Shown here in pieces: positions 45,259-55,138 of a stretch of DNA of 64,000 bases. Below the pieces are notes generated by a model. That model saw nothing but the letters and a program-made list of their open reading frames with translations, was not told the origin of the DNA and did no database searches. This DNA comes from an uncultured Duodenibacillus sp. (lineage in GTDB: Bacteria; Pseudomonadota; Gammaproteobacteria; Burkholderiales; Burkholderiaceae_F). The stretch covers positions 1 to 64,000 of the forward strand of contig CALXKM010000051.1 in assembly GCA_944388865.1 (NCBI GenBank), written 5' to 3'. Position numbers and translations under genes: made by a program. The first letter of the stretch is position 1. The number at the start of each line of letters is the position of its first letter.

Positions 45259-46104
45259 ATGACAAGCGGTACGCTTTACCTCATTCCCAATCGCATCAGT
45301 CTGACGGCAGACGTCGGTTCGCTTGCGCCTGAAGCTCTTGCCGCAGCGCGAGGCTGCAGACGATTTCTTGCTGAAAACGCCCGCTCGGCACGAGCTTTTC
45401 TCAAGAGCATCTCGCACCCAGGGCCCATCGCCGAACTTGAAATCATTGAAATCGGTCACGACCCGGATCCGGCTTTATTGTCTGCCTGGCTTGAGCCTGT
45501 CGCCGCTGGCCAAGACACGGCCATTGTCTCCGAGTCCGGGTGCCCTGCCGTTGCCGACCCGGGAGCAGTGATCGTTGCGCGCGCCGAGACGATGGGAATA
45601 CGGGTGCGGCCGATGACCGGCCCCTGCTCAATTCTGCTCACTCTGATGGCAAGCGGCATGAACGGACAACGTTTCCGTTTTTTGGGCTACCTGCCGATTG
45701 AAACGAACGAGCGGGCCCAGGCTCTCAGCGAACTGGAAGAAACAAGCCGCCAGGGCGAAACCCAGCTTTTTATCGAAACCCCCTACCGCAACAATCGCTT
45801 GCTTGAGAGCATGACCGAAGTTTTTGCGCCTTCTACGCGCATTACTGCTGCAGTCGACATCACGGGCGAAGCTGAATGCATCCGCACCAGAACTGCCCGG
45901 CAATGGAAAGACCTTTTGGGAACGCTGCCCAAACTGCCTACCGTCTTTGCCGTACTCGCCGAGCCTTCCCAATCAAAGAGCAGGCAGCAGAGCTTCGCAA
46001 GCCGCAAAGGCAATTCACCTCAAGGACGCAAAGCCAAGCGGCCGCACACTATCCAGTCGGCCGCGCCAGCACCGGCAGCACAAAGCAAACTTCGTTTTCG
46101 TTGA
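45259..46104 (+). CDS. RsmI-like SAM-dependent methyltransferase
   Basis: Tetrapyrrole-methylase-fold protein of 281 residues, kin of RsmI (16S rRNA C1402 2'-O-methyltransferase). Landmarks: GTLYLIPNRI at the N terminus, SESGCPAVADPGAVIV (SAM site), MTGPCSILLTLMASGMNGQRFRFLGYLP and ETPYRNNRLLESM. The C-terminal 35 residues are basic, rich in Arg, Lys and Gln, and are probably an RNA-binding tail. It lies in the maf-methyltransferase pair conserved in betaproteobacteria. Whether it is the true RsmI or the shorter paralogue cannot be decided here. Confidence 0.85.
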   Translation: MTSGTLYLIPNRISLTADVGSLAPEALAAARGCRRFLAENARSARAFLKSISHPGPIAELEIIEIGHDPDPALLSAWLEPVAAGQDTAIVSESGCPAVADPGAVIVARAETMGIRVRPMTGPCSILLTLMASGMNGQRFRFLGYLPIETNERAQALSELEETSRQGETQLFIETPYRNNRLLESMTEVFAPSTRITAAVDITGEAECIRTRTARQWKDLLGTLPKLPTVFAVLAEPSQSKSRQQSFASRKGNSPQGRKAKRPHTIQSAAPAPAAQSKLRFR

Positions 46105-46135
46105 AAAATTGGACGCGTAGCGCGCTTCGGCCTTC

Positions 46136-46789
46136 TCAGCCCAAAAAAAGTCTTTGCAGTTCATCAACCGTATCGACAAGAGCCGCGTGCGGCATCTTTT
46201 CCAAGTCGAGCCTTGCGCTTGCGCCCCAAGTGACGCCGACGGCCTCGGCGCCTGCGTTTTGCGCCAGCTGCAGATCGTGCACCGTATCTCCTACCATTAC
46301 CATGTCGGCCGGTGCAACTCCAGTGCGATCAGAAAGCTCGAAAAGCATGGCGGGGTTAGGCTTGGAAAAAGACTCGTCGGCCGTGATGGTTTCTTCAAAA
46401 AGATGTTCGATGCCCGTGAGTGCAAAGACGCGGTTGAGTCCGGCGCGCGACTTTCCCGTTGCAACAGCAAGACGCATGCCGCGCGACTTCATTTCTTCAA
46501 GGAGTCCCTCGAGTCCGGCCATCACCTCTACGGCAGCTTCGCGTTCGATGTACCAGCGCTTATAGGCTGCCAAGTATTCATCCCAACGCTCGTAAGGGCA
46601 GTCCGGATTGACGATGCGCATCGTATCGGCCATTCCCAGACCGATGACCGAGCGCGCAGTCTCCAGCGTCGGCACCTTTAATCCTAGGCTTTTGGCAGCC
46701 TGCTGAATTCCCCGAGCAATCAGCCCGGTCGTATCCATAATCGTTCCGTCCCAGTCAAAGACGTATAGTCCGTATTCTTTTGCAGACAT
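46136..46789 (-). CDS. HAD family hydrolase (phosphoglycolate phosphatase-like)
   Basis: A 217-residue HAD phosphatase with catalytic DxD in VFDWDGTIMDTTG, motif II in LAVATGKSRAGL, Lys in SKPNPAMLFEL and motif IV in MVMVGDTVHDL. The cap is of the C1 helical type. Start ATG 46789 overlaps the rluC stop in TGATG, so it is translationally coupled to rluC. Substrate is not readable; the betaproteobacterial neighbourhood (rluC-HAD) is conserved. Confidence 0.9.
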   Translation of the reverse strand: MSAKEYGLYVFDWDGTIMDTTGLIARGIQQAAKSLGLKVPTLETARSVIGLGMADTMRIVNPDCPYERWDEYLAAYKRWYIEREAAVEVMAGLEGLLEEMKSRGMRLAVATGKSRAGLNRVFALTGIEHLFEETITADESFSKPNPAMLFELSDRTGVAPADMVMVGDTVHDLQLAQNAGAEAVGVTWGASARLDLEKMPHAALVDTVDELQRLFLG

Positions 46790-47802
46790 CAAACACTCTT
46801 TGTTTTTTCCAAAACGTTCAAAAGCGAGGCCAAAAGCTTTGGCAGAGGAGCGACCACCGTCATCAGCTCGCCAGATATGGGGTGCGCAAAATCAAGCCTG
46901 TAAGCATGAAGAAACATGCGGGCAAAAGGTTCTCCCAGCGAGCCTTTTTTCACTGCAGCGTTAAACCCATAGTCGCCGTACTTTTCATCCCCCACAAGCG
47001 CAAACCCTGTTTGAGCCGCATGCACACGAATCTGGTGCGTGCGTCCGGTTTTGAGTTCGGCGTCAAGATAGGTTACCGGACCAAAGCGTTTGAGAACCGT
47101 AAAAATCGTGTGAGCCTTTAGTCCGTGTTCGGCATCGACTCGCACTCGCCTCTCGCCGCTTGCGAGCGTGTACTTCGCCAGCGGCAGCCTCACATGCTGC
47201 CTTTCATTGACCCAGTCGCCAGCCACAAGAAGCCGATAGTGCTTGACGATTTTTCCTTCCCGCTGCATTTCATGGATGCGCACAAGCGCCTTTCGAGTCT
47301 TGCAGATAACAAGTGCCCCCGAAGTGTCTCGATCAAGTCTGTGCGCGAGTTCCAAAAAAGGTGCTTCAGGGCGTTGCGCACGCAGCCTCTCGATAAGACC
47401 GAAATCAATGCCCGAACCTCCGTGCGCGGCCAATCCGGCAGGCTTGTTGACAATGAGCAGATCGCGGTCCTCAAAAAGCACCGGCAGCTCTTCGGGGGTA
47501 ACGGCTGGTGCCTGTCGCTCTAGGCGCGAGCTCTTTTCAACGCGAACCGGCGGCAGACGCACAACATCGCCCGCCTCGAGCCGACTCTCTGCTGAGGCAC
47601 GTTTTTTATTGACGCGCACTTCACCCGAGCGCACGATGCGATAGACATGGCTCTTGGGCACGCCTTTGAGCGTTTTGATTAAAAAATTGTCCAAACGCTG
47701 TCCGGCGCTGGCTTCGGTGATTTCGACGTAATTGACGCGGTCAAGGTCTAGCCCCTTGAGCTCACGCGCACTCACGGCTTCGGGATGAGCATTTGAGGTC
47801 AT
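46789..47802 (-). CDS. rluC: 23S rRNA pseudouridine synthase C
   Basis: Makes pseudouridines at 955, 2504 and 2580 of 23S rRNA in E. coli. The 337-residue protein has an N-terminal S4 domain (RLDNFLIKTLKGVPKSHVYRIVRSGEVRVNKKR), then the RluA-type catalytic domain with the Asp in AHRLDRDTSGALVICK and LKTGRTHQIRVH. ATG 47802 (MTSNAHPEAVSARELKGLDL) is chosen; the frame is open to 47862. It is divergent from rne, the normal betaproteobacterial arrangement, and coupled to the HAD gene. Confidence 0.94.
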   Translation of the reverse strand: MTSNAHPEAVSARELKGLDLDRVNYVEITEASAGQRLDNFLIKTLKGVPKSHVYRIVRSGEVRVNKKRASAESRLEAGDVVRLPPVRVEKSSRLERQAPAVTPEELPVLFEDRDLLIVNKPAGLAAHGGSGIDFGLIERLRAQRPEAPFLELAHRLDRDTSGALVICKTRKALVRIHEMQREGKIVKHYRLLVAGDWVNERQHVRLPLAKYTLASGERRVRVDAEHGLKAHTIFTVLKRFGPVTYLDAELKTGRTHQIRVHAAQTGFALVGDEKYGDYGFNAAVKKGSLGEPFARMFLHAYRLDFAHPISGELMTVVAPLPKLLASLLNVLEKTKSV

Positions 47803-48707
47803 AACGATATATACTTCTACGCTTGCAGAACGGTCGCAGGCGAAAACCCTGCACCGACTCACAAGCCCGGGAAAGGCATTTTAGCCTGACTGCGGGCCGC
47901 CGCCCACGGGCGCATTCGGATCAATTTCTGAGCAGAATGCACGCTCGGCAATGAGCGGCAAGCGGTCGCAAGCCGGATACTGCCACACGTAGTTGAGGCA
48001 AGTCCGTTGTTTTGCGGCTGGAGAAAACAGTTTCATCAACGCCCGAATATGGCGGCGCCTCGCTCTTAGGAAAAGAAATCTGATCCGAGCTTCCATTGAG
48101 GCACTCAAGCAAGTGCTCTGGAAGCAAAAACGATGAGCGCGGCAGCTGGCCTGTCGGGCACATGCGCTGCCTTGTCTGACAAGTCAGGCTGGTGCAGCTG
48201 CCGGCAGAACAAAGAATCTGCCTTTTGAGTTCGAAGTAACGGATACATGCTCACGCACGACAATGCATTCATGACGCTTGCGCTCGCCCTCGTCGCCGGA
48301 ATTTTCGGCCTGACGCACGGCGCGGCTGCCAGTTCGTGCGCGGCCCGCATGCTTAATCGAAAGCTCCTCAGCCTTGTGGGGGATCGAGCTGTCAGTGGTC
48401 GTACGCATTCACACGGCCCTGAATTCCGCGGACGCCCGATTGCGCGTCTTCGCGATGTTTTGTGCTCTCCTCACGGCGTCGTGCCGTTTGACCGGCCCGA
48501 CCGACACAAACTGAAGAAACACCCTGGCTTTCGCCTGCGCCCAGGCGCTGAAGATCCCGCAGCAGAAGTGCGTGCGGACTTGGCGCCTTGTTTGGGCGGC
48601 TTGCGCGCACTCTTGTCCTGACGCTCTCCTCAAAAGGCTGATGATTTCTTTGCCGGCACGTTCAGACGGCTGCCCGCGTCAGTGGCGGCCGAGCCAGGAG
48701 TGCCAAA
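47803..48707. other. 905-bp rluC/rne intergenic region with structured rne leader
   Basis: No supported protein gene. A long-range stem, GGCAGCTG-GCCTG (48141-48153) with CAGGC (48185-48189) and CAGCTGCC (48195-48202), encloses the small hairpin CTTGT-CTG-ACAAG (48171-48183). If transcribed toward rne this would lie about 500 nt before its start codon. RNase E autoregulates through its 5' UTR in E. coli, so a structured leader is plausible here. Reading frames in the region lack codon bias or recognisable content. Confidence 0.45.
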
Positions 48708-51700
48708 TTGAAACGCATGCTTTTTAACGCAACCCACGCCGAAGAAACGCGCGTGGGTATCGTTGACGGCCAAAAGCTCATCGACATCGACATTGAGACG
48801 GCCGGTCGCGAACAGCGCAAGTCCAACATCTACAAAGGCGTCATCACCCGCATTGAGCCTTCGCTTGAAGCCTGCTTCATTGACTATGGCGAAGAGCGTC
48901 ACGGCTTTCTGCCCTTTAAGGAAGTCTCCCGCAGCTACTTTAAGGAAGGCGTTGACGTGCGCACAGCGACGATCCGCGAAGCGCTCAGCGAAGGACAAGA
49001 GCTCATTGTTCAGGTTGAAAAGGAAGAACGCGGCAACAAGGGTGCCGCGCTCACCACATTCATTAGCCTTGCCGGCCGCTATCTCGTCCTGATGCCCAAC
49101 AATCCTCGCGGAGGCGGCGTCTCGCGCCGCATTGAAGGCGAAGAGCGTCAGGAACTTCGCGAGGCCATGGATCAGCTTGATCTGCCCGCGGGAATGAGCA
49201 CCATTGCCCGCACGGCAGGCATTGGCCGCACTGTCGAAGAACTGCAGTGGGACTTAAACTACCTGCTCAAGCTCTGGAGCGCAATCAGCGAAGCCGCCAC
49301 GCCGCAGTACGAGTACACGATCAACGAGCGCGGCCGCAACACAACACACTACTGCACTGAGTCTGTGCGCGACGGCAAGCCCTTAAAGCGCGCCAATCCA
49401 GCTCCCTTTCTGATTGTCGAGGAAAGCAATCTCGTCATTCGCGCCATCCGCGACTATTTCCAGCCCGACATCGGTGAAATTCTGGTCGACACCGATGATA
49501 TCTATGATCAGGCCCGCCAGTTCATGGCGCACGTCATGCCCGACATGGTTTCGCGCGTCAAGCGCTATCGCGACGAAACGCCGCTTTTTTCACGCTTTCA
49601 AATTGAGCACCAGATCGAGACAGCGTACTCGCGAACGGTTCCCCTGCCCTCGGGCGGCGCAATTGTGATCGACCACACGGAAGCGCTTGTGGCTGTCGAC
49701 GTCAACTCGGCTCGCGCAACGCGCGGCGCCGACATTGAAGAAACAGCTCTACGCACAAATCTTGAAGCCGCCGAAGAAGTGGCTCGCCAAATGCGCCTGC
49801 GCGACCTCGGCGGCCTCATCGTAATCGACTTCATCGACATGAGCGAGGTCAAGAATCAGCGTCAGGTCGAACAACACCTCAAAGAAGCCATTCACCCCGA
49901 CCGCGCCCGCGTGCAGATCGGCAGAATCAGTCGTTTCGGTCTGATGGAGCTCTCGCGTCAGCGTCTGCGTCCGTCGCTCTCTGAAGGCAGCCACATTACC
50001 TGCCCGCGGTGCAACGGCGTAGGCGTCATCCGCGACACCGAAAGCAGTGCTCTGCAGGTGCTGCGCATCCTTCAGGAAGAAGCTGCCAAGGAAGGCACAG
50101 GCGCTTTGCACGCTCAAGTTCCTGTCGACGTTGCAACTTTCATTCTCAACGAAAAGCGCTCGGAAATTGCCAAAATCGAGCAGCGCTTCAGAATTCCCGT
50201 GGTGCTCATTCCGAATACGTCGCTTGAGACGCCGCACTACCACATTGAGCGTCTGCGCAGTGATGATGAAAGACTCGACGATGACCTTGCAAGCTACAAG
50301 CGCGCCGAGGATCTCTCGCCGGTAGCCGATGATCCCTACGCGCTGAAGTCGGCCAGCGAAGACAAGCCGCAGCGTCCCAAGCAGGTGCCTGTCATCAAAA
50401 ACGTGCTGCCGCAGGAAGTCGCCCCCGTGCATACGCCCAGAAACGAAGCAAAGCAAGCAGAAAGCAAGCCCTCAAAGGGATTCTTTGCCAAACTGCTGTC
50501 TTTGTTTGGTTTTGGCGGCGAAAAAGAGCAAAAGACTGAAGTCAAAAAGACCGAAAAGAAGCCTGCCCGTGCCGATCGTCGCGGCAAGGGCCGTCGCGGC
50601 CGAGACGACATGCGATCAGAACGCTCGGCTGAAAAGCGCAGAAACTTGCGCGGCGAACGCCGTCCGCGGCCAGTTCGCGAAGACGCCGAAAGCGCTCCTA
50701 AAAACGAGACTGCTCAACAGACGCTGAACGCTCAGCCTGCGGACTTGGCTCGCACCGAAGAAAAACGTGTGCGCCGCACGCGTCGGACTCGCCGTGAAGA
50801 GCCGGCAGCCGCCCCCGAAGTTGTCGAAGACGCCAAGCTTGAGCTCAATCAAGAAGAGGCAGCCGGCGCTGCGCCCGAACTCGCAGCCGCAGCAGCTGAA
50901 GTCAGCGATGCATCCGAGTTCGTCTCCGAAGCCAAGCCTGAGAGCGTCCCCGAAGAGGCCACTCAGACTCAGCGCCGCGGCCGGGCAGACCGTCGGCAGA
51001 GAAAGACTCAGGACAAGACGCAGGCAAATCTTGAGAAGCCTGCTGAGCCTGCAGAAGCTCCGCTTGCGCTAGCCGTAGCCGATGCTTTTGAGCCTGCTCC
51101 TGAACCAACGCTTGCCGCCGAAGAACTTATTGACGTTATTTCAGACGCCCCCGAAAACGATGCCGAGCCTGTCATTGAAAGCGACAGCCGCCGCCGTCGT
51201 CCGCGCCGTCGTCGTCGCGCCACGCGCGCTGCGGAAGCAACGACCGTAACGGCCGCTGTCGCTCCGATTGCCTTGGACGTCGTGAAGGAAACCGCCGCTG
51301 CAGCGCAGGAACTCGAACCTCTGACGCAAATCGAAACTCAGACTGAACCCCAGGCTGAGCCTCAAGCTCTGTCAGCTGAGCACAATGAAACTGTTCTGCC
51401 GGCCGACGACCAGACGCAGGAAACTGCCGTAGTTGAGCAAAAAGACGCCGTTGGCGAAAGTTCTGCAAAAAATGAAAGCGAAACCCTCGTGCAGATTGAG
51501 ACCTCGCCTGAAGCAATGCAAGCTGCTCAAGAGCGTGAAGCAGACAACGAGCCCACGCCCCGCGCAGGCCGCGCGCCCTTGAGCGCACCAGAGCCTGTTG
51601 AGCACGAAAAGCTCGTGCAAATTGAAACAGCTCCGCAAGATAAGCTCGTGCAGATTGAAACCGTGCTCGAAGAGCCGCAGACTGCCGAATCGGTTGATCC

Positions 51701-51941
51701 GGTTGAAGAAGCTCCTCAGCAACCCGAGGCGCCTGCAAAGGCAGTCGTGGCCGAAATTGCCGTCGGACTTGAAGAAAACCTCGCCAAGGCCGGCTTGACG
51801 CAGGTTCACACGGATCCTGCCCTGTGCCAGCCCGTTTCATACGAAGCGGTCAAGCACCCCGGTCGTCCACGCCCTGAGCTGCCTGCTCTTGAAAGCGAGC
51901 CGCTCGAACAGGTCCACACGGATCCGAAGTATCTGGCTTAA
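48708..51941 (+). CDS. rne: Ribonuclease E
   Basis: Essential endoribonuclease and degradosome scaffold, 1077 residues. The start is TTG 48708 with AGGAG 7 nt upstream; the protein begins MKRMLFNATHAEETRVGIVD, as in E. coli. Domains: S1 (about 35-125), 5' sensor, DNase I-like domain with DVNSARATRGAD and IVIDFIDMSEV, zinc-link CPRCNGVGVI, and small domain. An insertion of about 30 residues interrupts the region before APFLIVEESNLVIRAIRDYF (about 198-229). The C-terminal half is disordered: an amphipathic GFFAKLLSLFGFGG (about 590-603, membrane-anchor-like), Arg-rich RNA-binding stretches, and repeats of LVQIET (about 871-980) ending in LTQVHT and LEQVHT. Confidence 0.95.
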   Translation: MKRMLFNATHAEETRVGIVDGQKLIDIDIETAGREQRKSNIYKGVITRIEPSLEACFIDYGEERHGFLPFKEVSRSYFKEGVDVRTATIREALSEGQELIVQVEKEERGNKGAALTTFISLAGRYLVLMPNNPRGGGVSRRIEGEERQELREAMDQLDLPAGMSTIARTAGIGRTVEELQWDLNYLLKLWSAISEAATPQYEYTINERGRNTTHYCTESVRDGKPLKRANPAPFLIVEESNLVIRAIRDYFQPDIGEILVDTDDIYDQARQFMAHVMPDMVSRVKRYRDETPLFSRFQIEHQIETAYSRTVPLPSGGAIVIDHTEALVAVDVNSARATRGADIEETALRTNLEAAEEVARQMRLRDLGGLIVIDFIDMSEVKNQRQVEQHLKEAIHPDRARVQIGRISRFGLMELSRQRLRPSLSEGSHITCPRCNGVGVIRDTESSALQVLRILQEEAAKEGTGALHAQVPVDVATFILNEKRSEIAKIEQRFRIPVVLIPNTSLETPHYHIERLRSDDERLDDDLASYKRAEDLSPVADDPYALKSASEDKPQRPKQVPVIKNVLPQEVAPVHTPRNEAKQAESKPSKGFFAKLLSLFGFGGEKEQKTEVKKTEKKPARADRRGKGRRGRDDMRSERSAEKRRNLRGERRPRPVREDAESAPKNETAQQTLNAQPADLARTEEKRVRRTRRTRREEPAAAPEVVEDAKLELNQEEAAGAAPELAAAAAEVSDASEFVSEAKPESVPEEATQTQRRGRADRRQRKTQDKTQANLEKPAEPAEAPLALAVADAFEPAPEPTLAAEELIDVISDAPENDAEPVIESDSRRRRPRRRRRATRAAEATTVTAAVAPIALDVVKETAAAAQELEPLTQIETQTEPQAEPQALSAEHNETVLPADDQTQETAVVEQKDAVGESSAKNESETLVQIETSPEAMQAAQEREADNEPTPRAGRAPLSAPEPVEHEKLVQIETAPQDKLVQIETVLEEPQTAESVDPVEEAPQQPEAPAKAVVAEIAVGLEENLAKAGLTQVHTDPALCQPVSYEAVKHPGRPRPELPALESEPLEQVHTDPKYLA

Positions 51942-52004
51942 TTCGTTTTCGCCGCGGCCGAATCGATTATCTGATCCGGGACCGCGGCGACAACCGAAAG
52001 CTTC

Positions 52005-52048
52005 ATGCCTGCCGAGCTTCTCAGAAAGACCGCGCAGGCATTTTCTTT
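52005..52048 (+). terminator. Terminator of rne
   Basis: ATGCCTGC (52005-52012) pairs perfectly with GCAGGCAT (52034-52041) and is followed by TTTCTTTTC. It lies between the rne stop and the convergent peptidase gene. Confidence 0.8.
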
Positions 52049-52059
52049 TCTTCAGGGAC

Positions 52060-53325
52060 TCACAACGTCTCAGCAAGAGACTTAATCCGATCATCGAGCC
52101 CAGCTAGAGCCAGAAGCAGCAAAATTGATTTTTGCTCGCATTTTTCGACACCTTTCGGATCAAACCACTCGGCAAGCGTATGCGTGCCAAATTCCTGGCC
52201 GCCTCGCCCCAGACATACGCCCGGAATGCCGCGAGCAATAGCCATGTTGGTATTGGTGCATCCGCCCGCAAGCAGCTCAGGCACAACACCGCAGGCAATC
52301 GTCACTGCTTCTGCCGCCTGGATCATGCGGCAATCCCGCGGCTGACTTCCTGCCGGTACGTCCAGAATCAGCCGAGCGTCAACGGTAATCATGCCAGGCG
52401 CCTTTTTTGCTTCGTTTTCAAGCTGCGCACCGCGCTCAAGACAGGCCTTGATTTTTTCGTTGAGCTCATCGAGCACAGTCTGGCTGTTGGAGCGGGCATT
52501 GATTTTGATCGTGCAGCGCTGCGCAATCCCATGTATTGCCTGGCCTCCTTCAATCAAGCTCACCGTGGCAATCGTCTTGGGATCGTCGGGCAGTGCAAGA
52601 TCTGCAATCAAAGCCGCGGCTCGACAGGCCGCATGCACGGCGCTCGGCATGCCGCTTGCAGTCCAGGCATGTCCTCCGGGACCCATAAACGTTGCCTGCC
52701 AGTCGACCATGCCCGTTGCATTCGCATAAAAGATGCTGCTCGTCGCTCCGTCAATCGAAATGGCGCCTAAAACAGAAGTTTGCTTTTCGAGCTCTTCGAG
52801 AAGCGCCTTCATTCCCGACATGCCGCCCAAGCCTTCTTCGCAAACCGTACCGGCCACGACAATGTCGTGCCAAGGCTTGATTTGGTGCGCTTTAAGTGCT
52901 CGAACAACAGCCAGATTGGCGGCAAGCGCCCGCGTATCGTCGCAAATTCCTGGGCAATGGATGCGGCCGTCTTCGTCAACCGTTACATCCTTGACGGAAC
53001 CAAAGTCGAAAACCGTATCCAAATGTCCTTCCAAAAGTACGGATTTGCCGGTTTTGCCGACGCCGGGAATTTTGCCCCACACGTTGAAGCGCTCATCCAT
53101 GCGAACATCTTCAAGCCCAGCCTGCTCGAGCATCTGTGCGTATCGGCGCGCTCTATTTTCTTCATGACCGGTCGGCGCCTCAATCAACACAAGTTCTTTT
53201 TGAAACTCGATCGTCTCGGGCAGTTGTTCTTTGACGAAGTCGAGCGCTGCTTCAACATCCTTTTGCTCCTTAAGAACCCGAATCGTCTCAAGAATATCGC
53301 TGTCGTAACGTTTACTCAAAGCCAT
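52060..53325 (-). CDS. M20 family metallopeptidase
   Basis: Di-zinc amino- or carboxypeptidase of 421 residues, related to PepT/ArgE/DapE-type enzymes. Metal and catalytic residues are visible: GHLDTVFD (His ligand, Asp), CDDTRAL (bridging Asp), CEEGLGG (catalytic base Glu plus ligand Glu) and the C-terminal EFGTHTLAEW (His ligand). The lid (dimerisation) domain holds GPGGHAWTASGMPSAVHAACR. ATG 53325 (MALSKRYDSDILETIRV) is set by a perfect GGAGG 5 nt upstream. Substrate is unknown; probably a dipeptide or acylated amino acid. It lies 77 bp after aroC on the same strand, probably as a separate unit. Confidence 0.9.
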   Translation of the reverse strand: MALSKRYDSDILETIRVLKEQKDVEAALDFVKEQLPETIEFQKELVLIEAPTGHEENRARRYAQMLEQAGLEDVRMDERFNVWGKIPGVGKTGKSVLLEGHLDTVFDFGSVKDVTVDEDGRIHCPGICDDTRALAANLAVVRALKAHQIKPWHDIVVAGTVCEEGLGGMSGMKALLEELEKQTSVLGAISIDGATSSIFYANATGMVDWQATFMGPGGHAWTASGMPSAVHAACRAAALIADLALPDDPKTIATVSLIEGGQAIHGIAQRCTIKINARSNSQTVLDELNEKIKACLERGAQLENEAKKAPGMITVDARLILDVPAGSQPRDCRMIQAAEAVTIACGVVPELLAGGCTNTNMAIARGIPGVCLGRGGQEFGTHTLAEWFDPKGVEKCEQKSILLLLALAGLDDRIKSLAETL

Positions 53326-53402
53326 AGAACCTCCTGCATGCTCTCCAACGGAAGCCATAGCGAGTCCACCTCGAAATTGGCTGCTTGCTGAAGCGAAAAA
53401 TC

Positions 53403-54488
53403 TTATGTCGCTGCATATGCTCGGCCGTAATTGCCGCACTGCCCCATCTGCATGAGAGCTGCGTCGGCAAGCACAAGCGCCACCACAGCCTCAAGCACGG
53501 GAGCAGCGCGCAGCCCCACGCAGGGGTCATGGCGTCCCTTAGTGACGACAAGGACCGAATTTCCCTCTTCGTCGAGGCTCTCAAGAGGCAAACTCACCGA
53601 AGGCGTAGGTTTGATTGCCACACGCGCCACAATCGGCGCCGAAGTTGAAATGCCGCCGAGAATGCCGCCGGCGTGATTTGATGCAAACCCCTCGGGCAGC
53701 ATTCGGTCTGCGTTTTGCGTTCCCTTGAGTCTGCTTGCCGCAAAGCCTTCTCCGATCTCCACGCCCTTGACGGCATTTATACCCATCAGAGCATAGGCCA
53801 GTCTGGCATCGAGCCTATCGTAGACAGGATTGCCCCACCCTGCGGGCACGCCTTCTGCAACAACCATCAATTGGGCCCCGATGGAGTCTCCCTCTTTTCG
53901 GACGGCATCGACTTTTGCCTGAAGTTCCTCAATCTGCGTCGCATTGGGAGCAAAAAAAGGATTGAGGCAAACATGCTCCCATCCCTCAAAACGCACCGGC
54001 AAATCTCCCAGAGACGTCAGGCAGGCGCGAATTTCAATGCCAAAACGAGTCTTGAGCCATTTTCGCGCCACAGCTCCTGCGGCCACCGTCGGCGCAGTCA
54101 GTCGCGCCGACGAGCGCCCGCCCCCTCTGGGGTCTCTGATGCCAAATTTGGCCATGTAACCCCAGTCGGCATGCGCCGGCCTGTACTGATGCGCAATATT
54201 TCCATAGTCTTTGCTGCGCTGATCTTCGTTGTAGATGACAAGCGCTATGGGCGAACCCGTGGTCTTTCCCTCGTAGACGCCGGAGAGAATGTGCACAATA
54301 TCGCTTTCTCGGCGTTGCGTTACAAAACGGCTCGTGCCGGGTTTGCGTCGATCCAGGTCGTGCTGGACGTCTTGAGCCGAAAGCTCCAACCCCGGAGGAC
54401 ATCCGTCAATGACGCAGCCTACTGCCGGTCCGTGGCTTTCGCCGAAATTGGTCACGACAAACATTTGTCCGGTACTTGAAGAAGCCAT
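53403..54488 (-). CDS. aroC: Chorismate synthase
   Basis: Last step of the shikimate pathway: EPSP to chorismate, FMN-dependent. 361 residues. Family signatures are present: [20 protein letters not shown] near the N terminus, [37 protein letters not shown] and [16 protein letters not shown], with the C-terminal [17 protein letters not shown]. The ATG at 54488 follows a modest Shine-Dalgarno. Orientation same as the M20 peptidase. Confidence 0.97.
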   Translation of the reverse strand: MASSSTGQMFVVTNFGESHGPAVGCVIDGCPPGLELSAQDVQHDLDRRKPGTSRFVTQRRESDIVHILSGVYEGKTTGSPIALVIYNEDQRSKDYGNIAHQYRPAHADWGYMAKFGIRDPRGGGRSSARLTAPTVAAGAVARKWLKTRFGIEIRACLTSLGDLPVRFEGWEHVCLNPFFAPNATQIEELQAKVDAVRKEGDSIGAQLMVVAEGVPAGWGNPVYDRLDARLAYALMGINAVKGVEIGEGFAASRLKGTQNADRMLPEGFASNHAGGILGGISTSAPIVARVAIKPTPSVSLPLESLDEEGNSVLVVTKGRHDPCVGLRAAPVLEAVVALVLADAALMQMGQCGNYGRAYAAT

Positions 54489-54829
54489 CTGAAATTCCAG
54501 CTTAAAAACAAAAGATCTGCGAAAACGCCGCTCTTTTTCTGATTGCGGCCTCTACATCTTATAGACAAAATTGTGCAATCCCGATACATCAACGCAAAGA
54601 CTTCGGCATTTGAGCGCAAAAAATGCGTACACTTTGCGCTCAAGCCAAGACAATATCCTCGGGCACGGCCTGATTTTTCCTTAAGAGCCGCTTGGCCAAA
54701 ACCCTTAAAACGTTCCTGCCGTCGGTCGAAAAAACTGGAAGTTGCGCGTGAGCCGAGCGGCAAATGCAATCTTTTTTGGAGGCGGCGCCCTTTGTCCCGC
54801 ATAGGTCGAAACGCGCGCCGAATTAACAT
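54489..54829. other. Intergenic region between aroC and the 102-residue gene
   Basis: About 340 bp upstream of both divergent genes. It has no supported coding sequence, tRNA or clear terminator; promoters for both directions must lie here but no consensus pair is obvious. Confidence 0.4.
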
Positions 54830-55138
54830 ATGACGACATCCATCGACTCGCAGTGGCTGCTTGATGCATTAAGCGATGCAGCCGAAACGCTGGCTCAAGC
54901 TATTGAGCGCATTGAGAGCGATCCGCGCCGTGCTGCAGGCGTGCTTGAGCATGAAATCCCCGAACTTTATGCCAAGCTCAACTTCGCTGTGAATACGGCC
55001 AGCATCGGTCCTGCCGCCATCGATGAAGTCGACCATGACGAGCTTGTCGCCTGGCCCGCAGCAATGCCTTTTAAGCAGAGGAAACGTGCCCAAGCTGATT
55101 GCCGCTCGGGCGATGAAGACAGTCCCGAGCAAAGCTAA
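54830..55138 (+). CDS. Small hypothetical protein, 102 residues
   Basis: Begins MTTSIDSQWLLDALSDAAETLAQAIERIESDP. The N-terminal 70 residues are predicted helical and acidic, and the C terminus is charged and probably disordered (QRKRAQADCRSGDEDSPEQS). The core ...VLEHEIPELYAKLNFAVNTA is consistent with a soluble protein. I do not recognise the family. It overlaps the acetyltransferase stop by 4 bp, tail to tail. Confidence 0.55.
   Translation: MTTSIDSQWLLDALSDAAETLAQAIERIESDPRRAAGVLEHEIPELYAKLNFAVNTASIGPAAIDEVDHDELVAWPAAMPFKQRKRAQADCRSGDEDSPEQS

Noticed and set aside
48247..48621. 124-codon frame upstream of rne
   Set aside because: No codon bias, no motif and no Shine-Dalgarno; better explained as the rne leader region.
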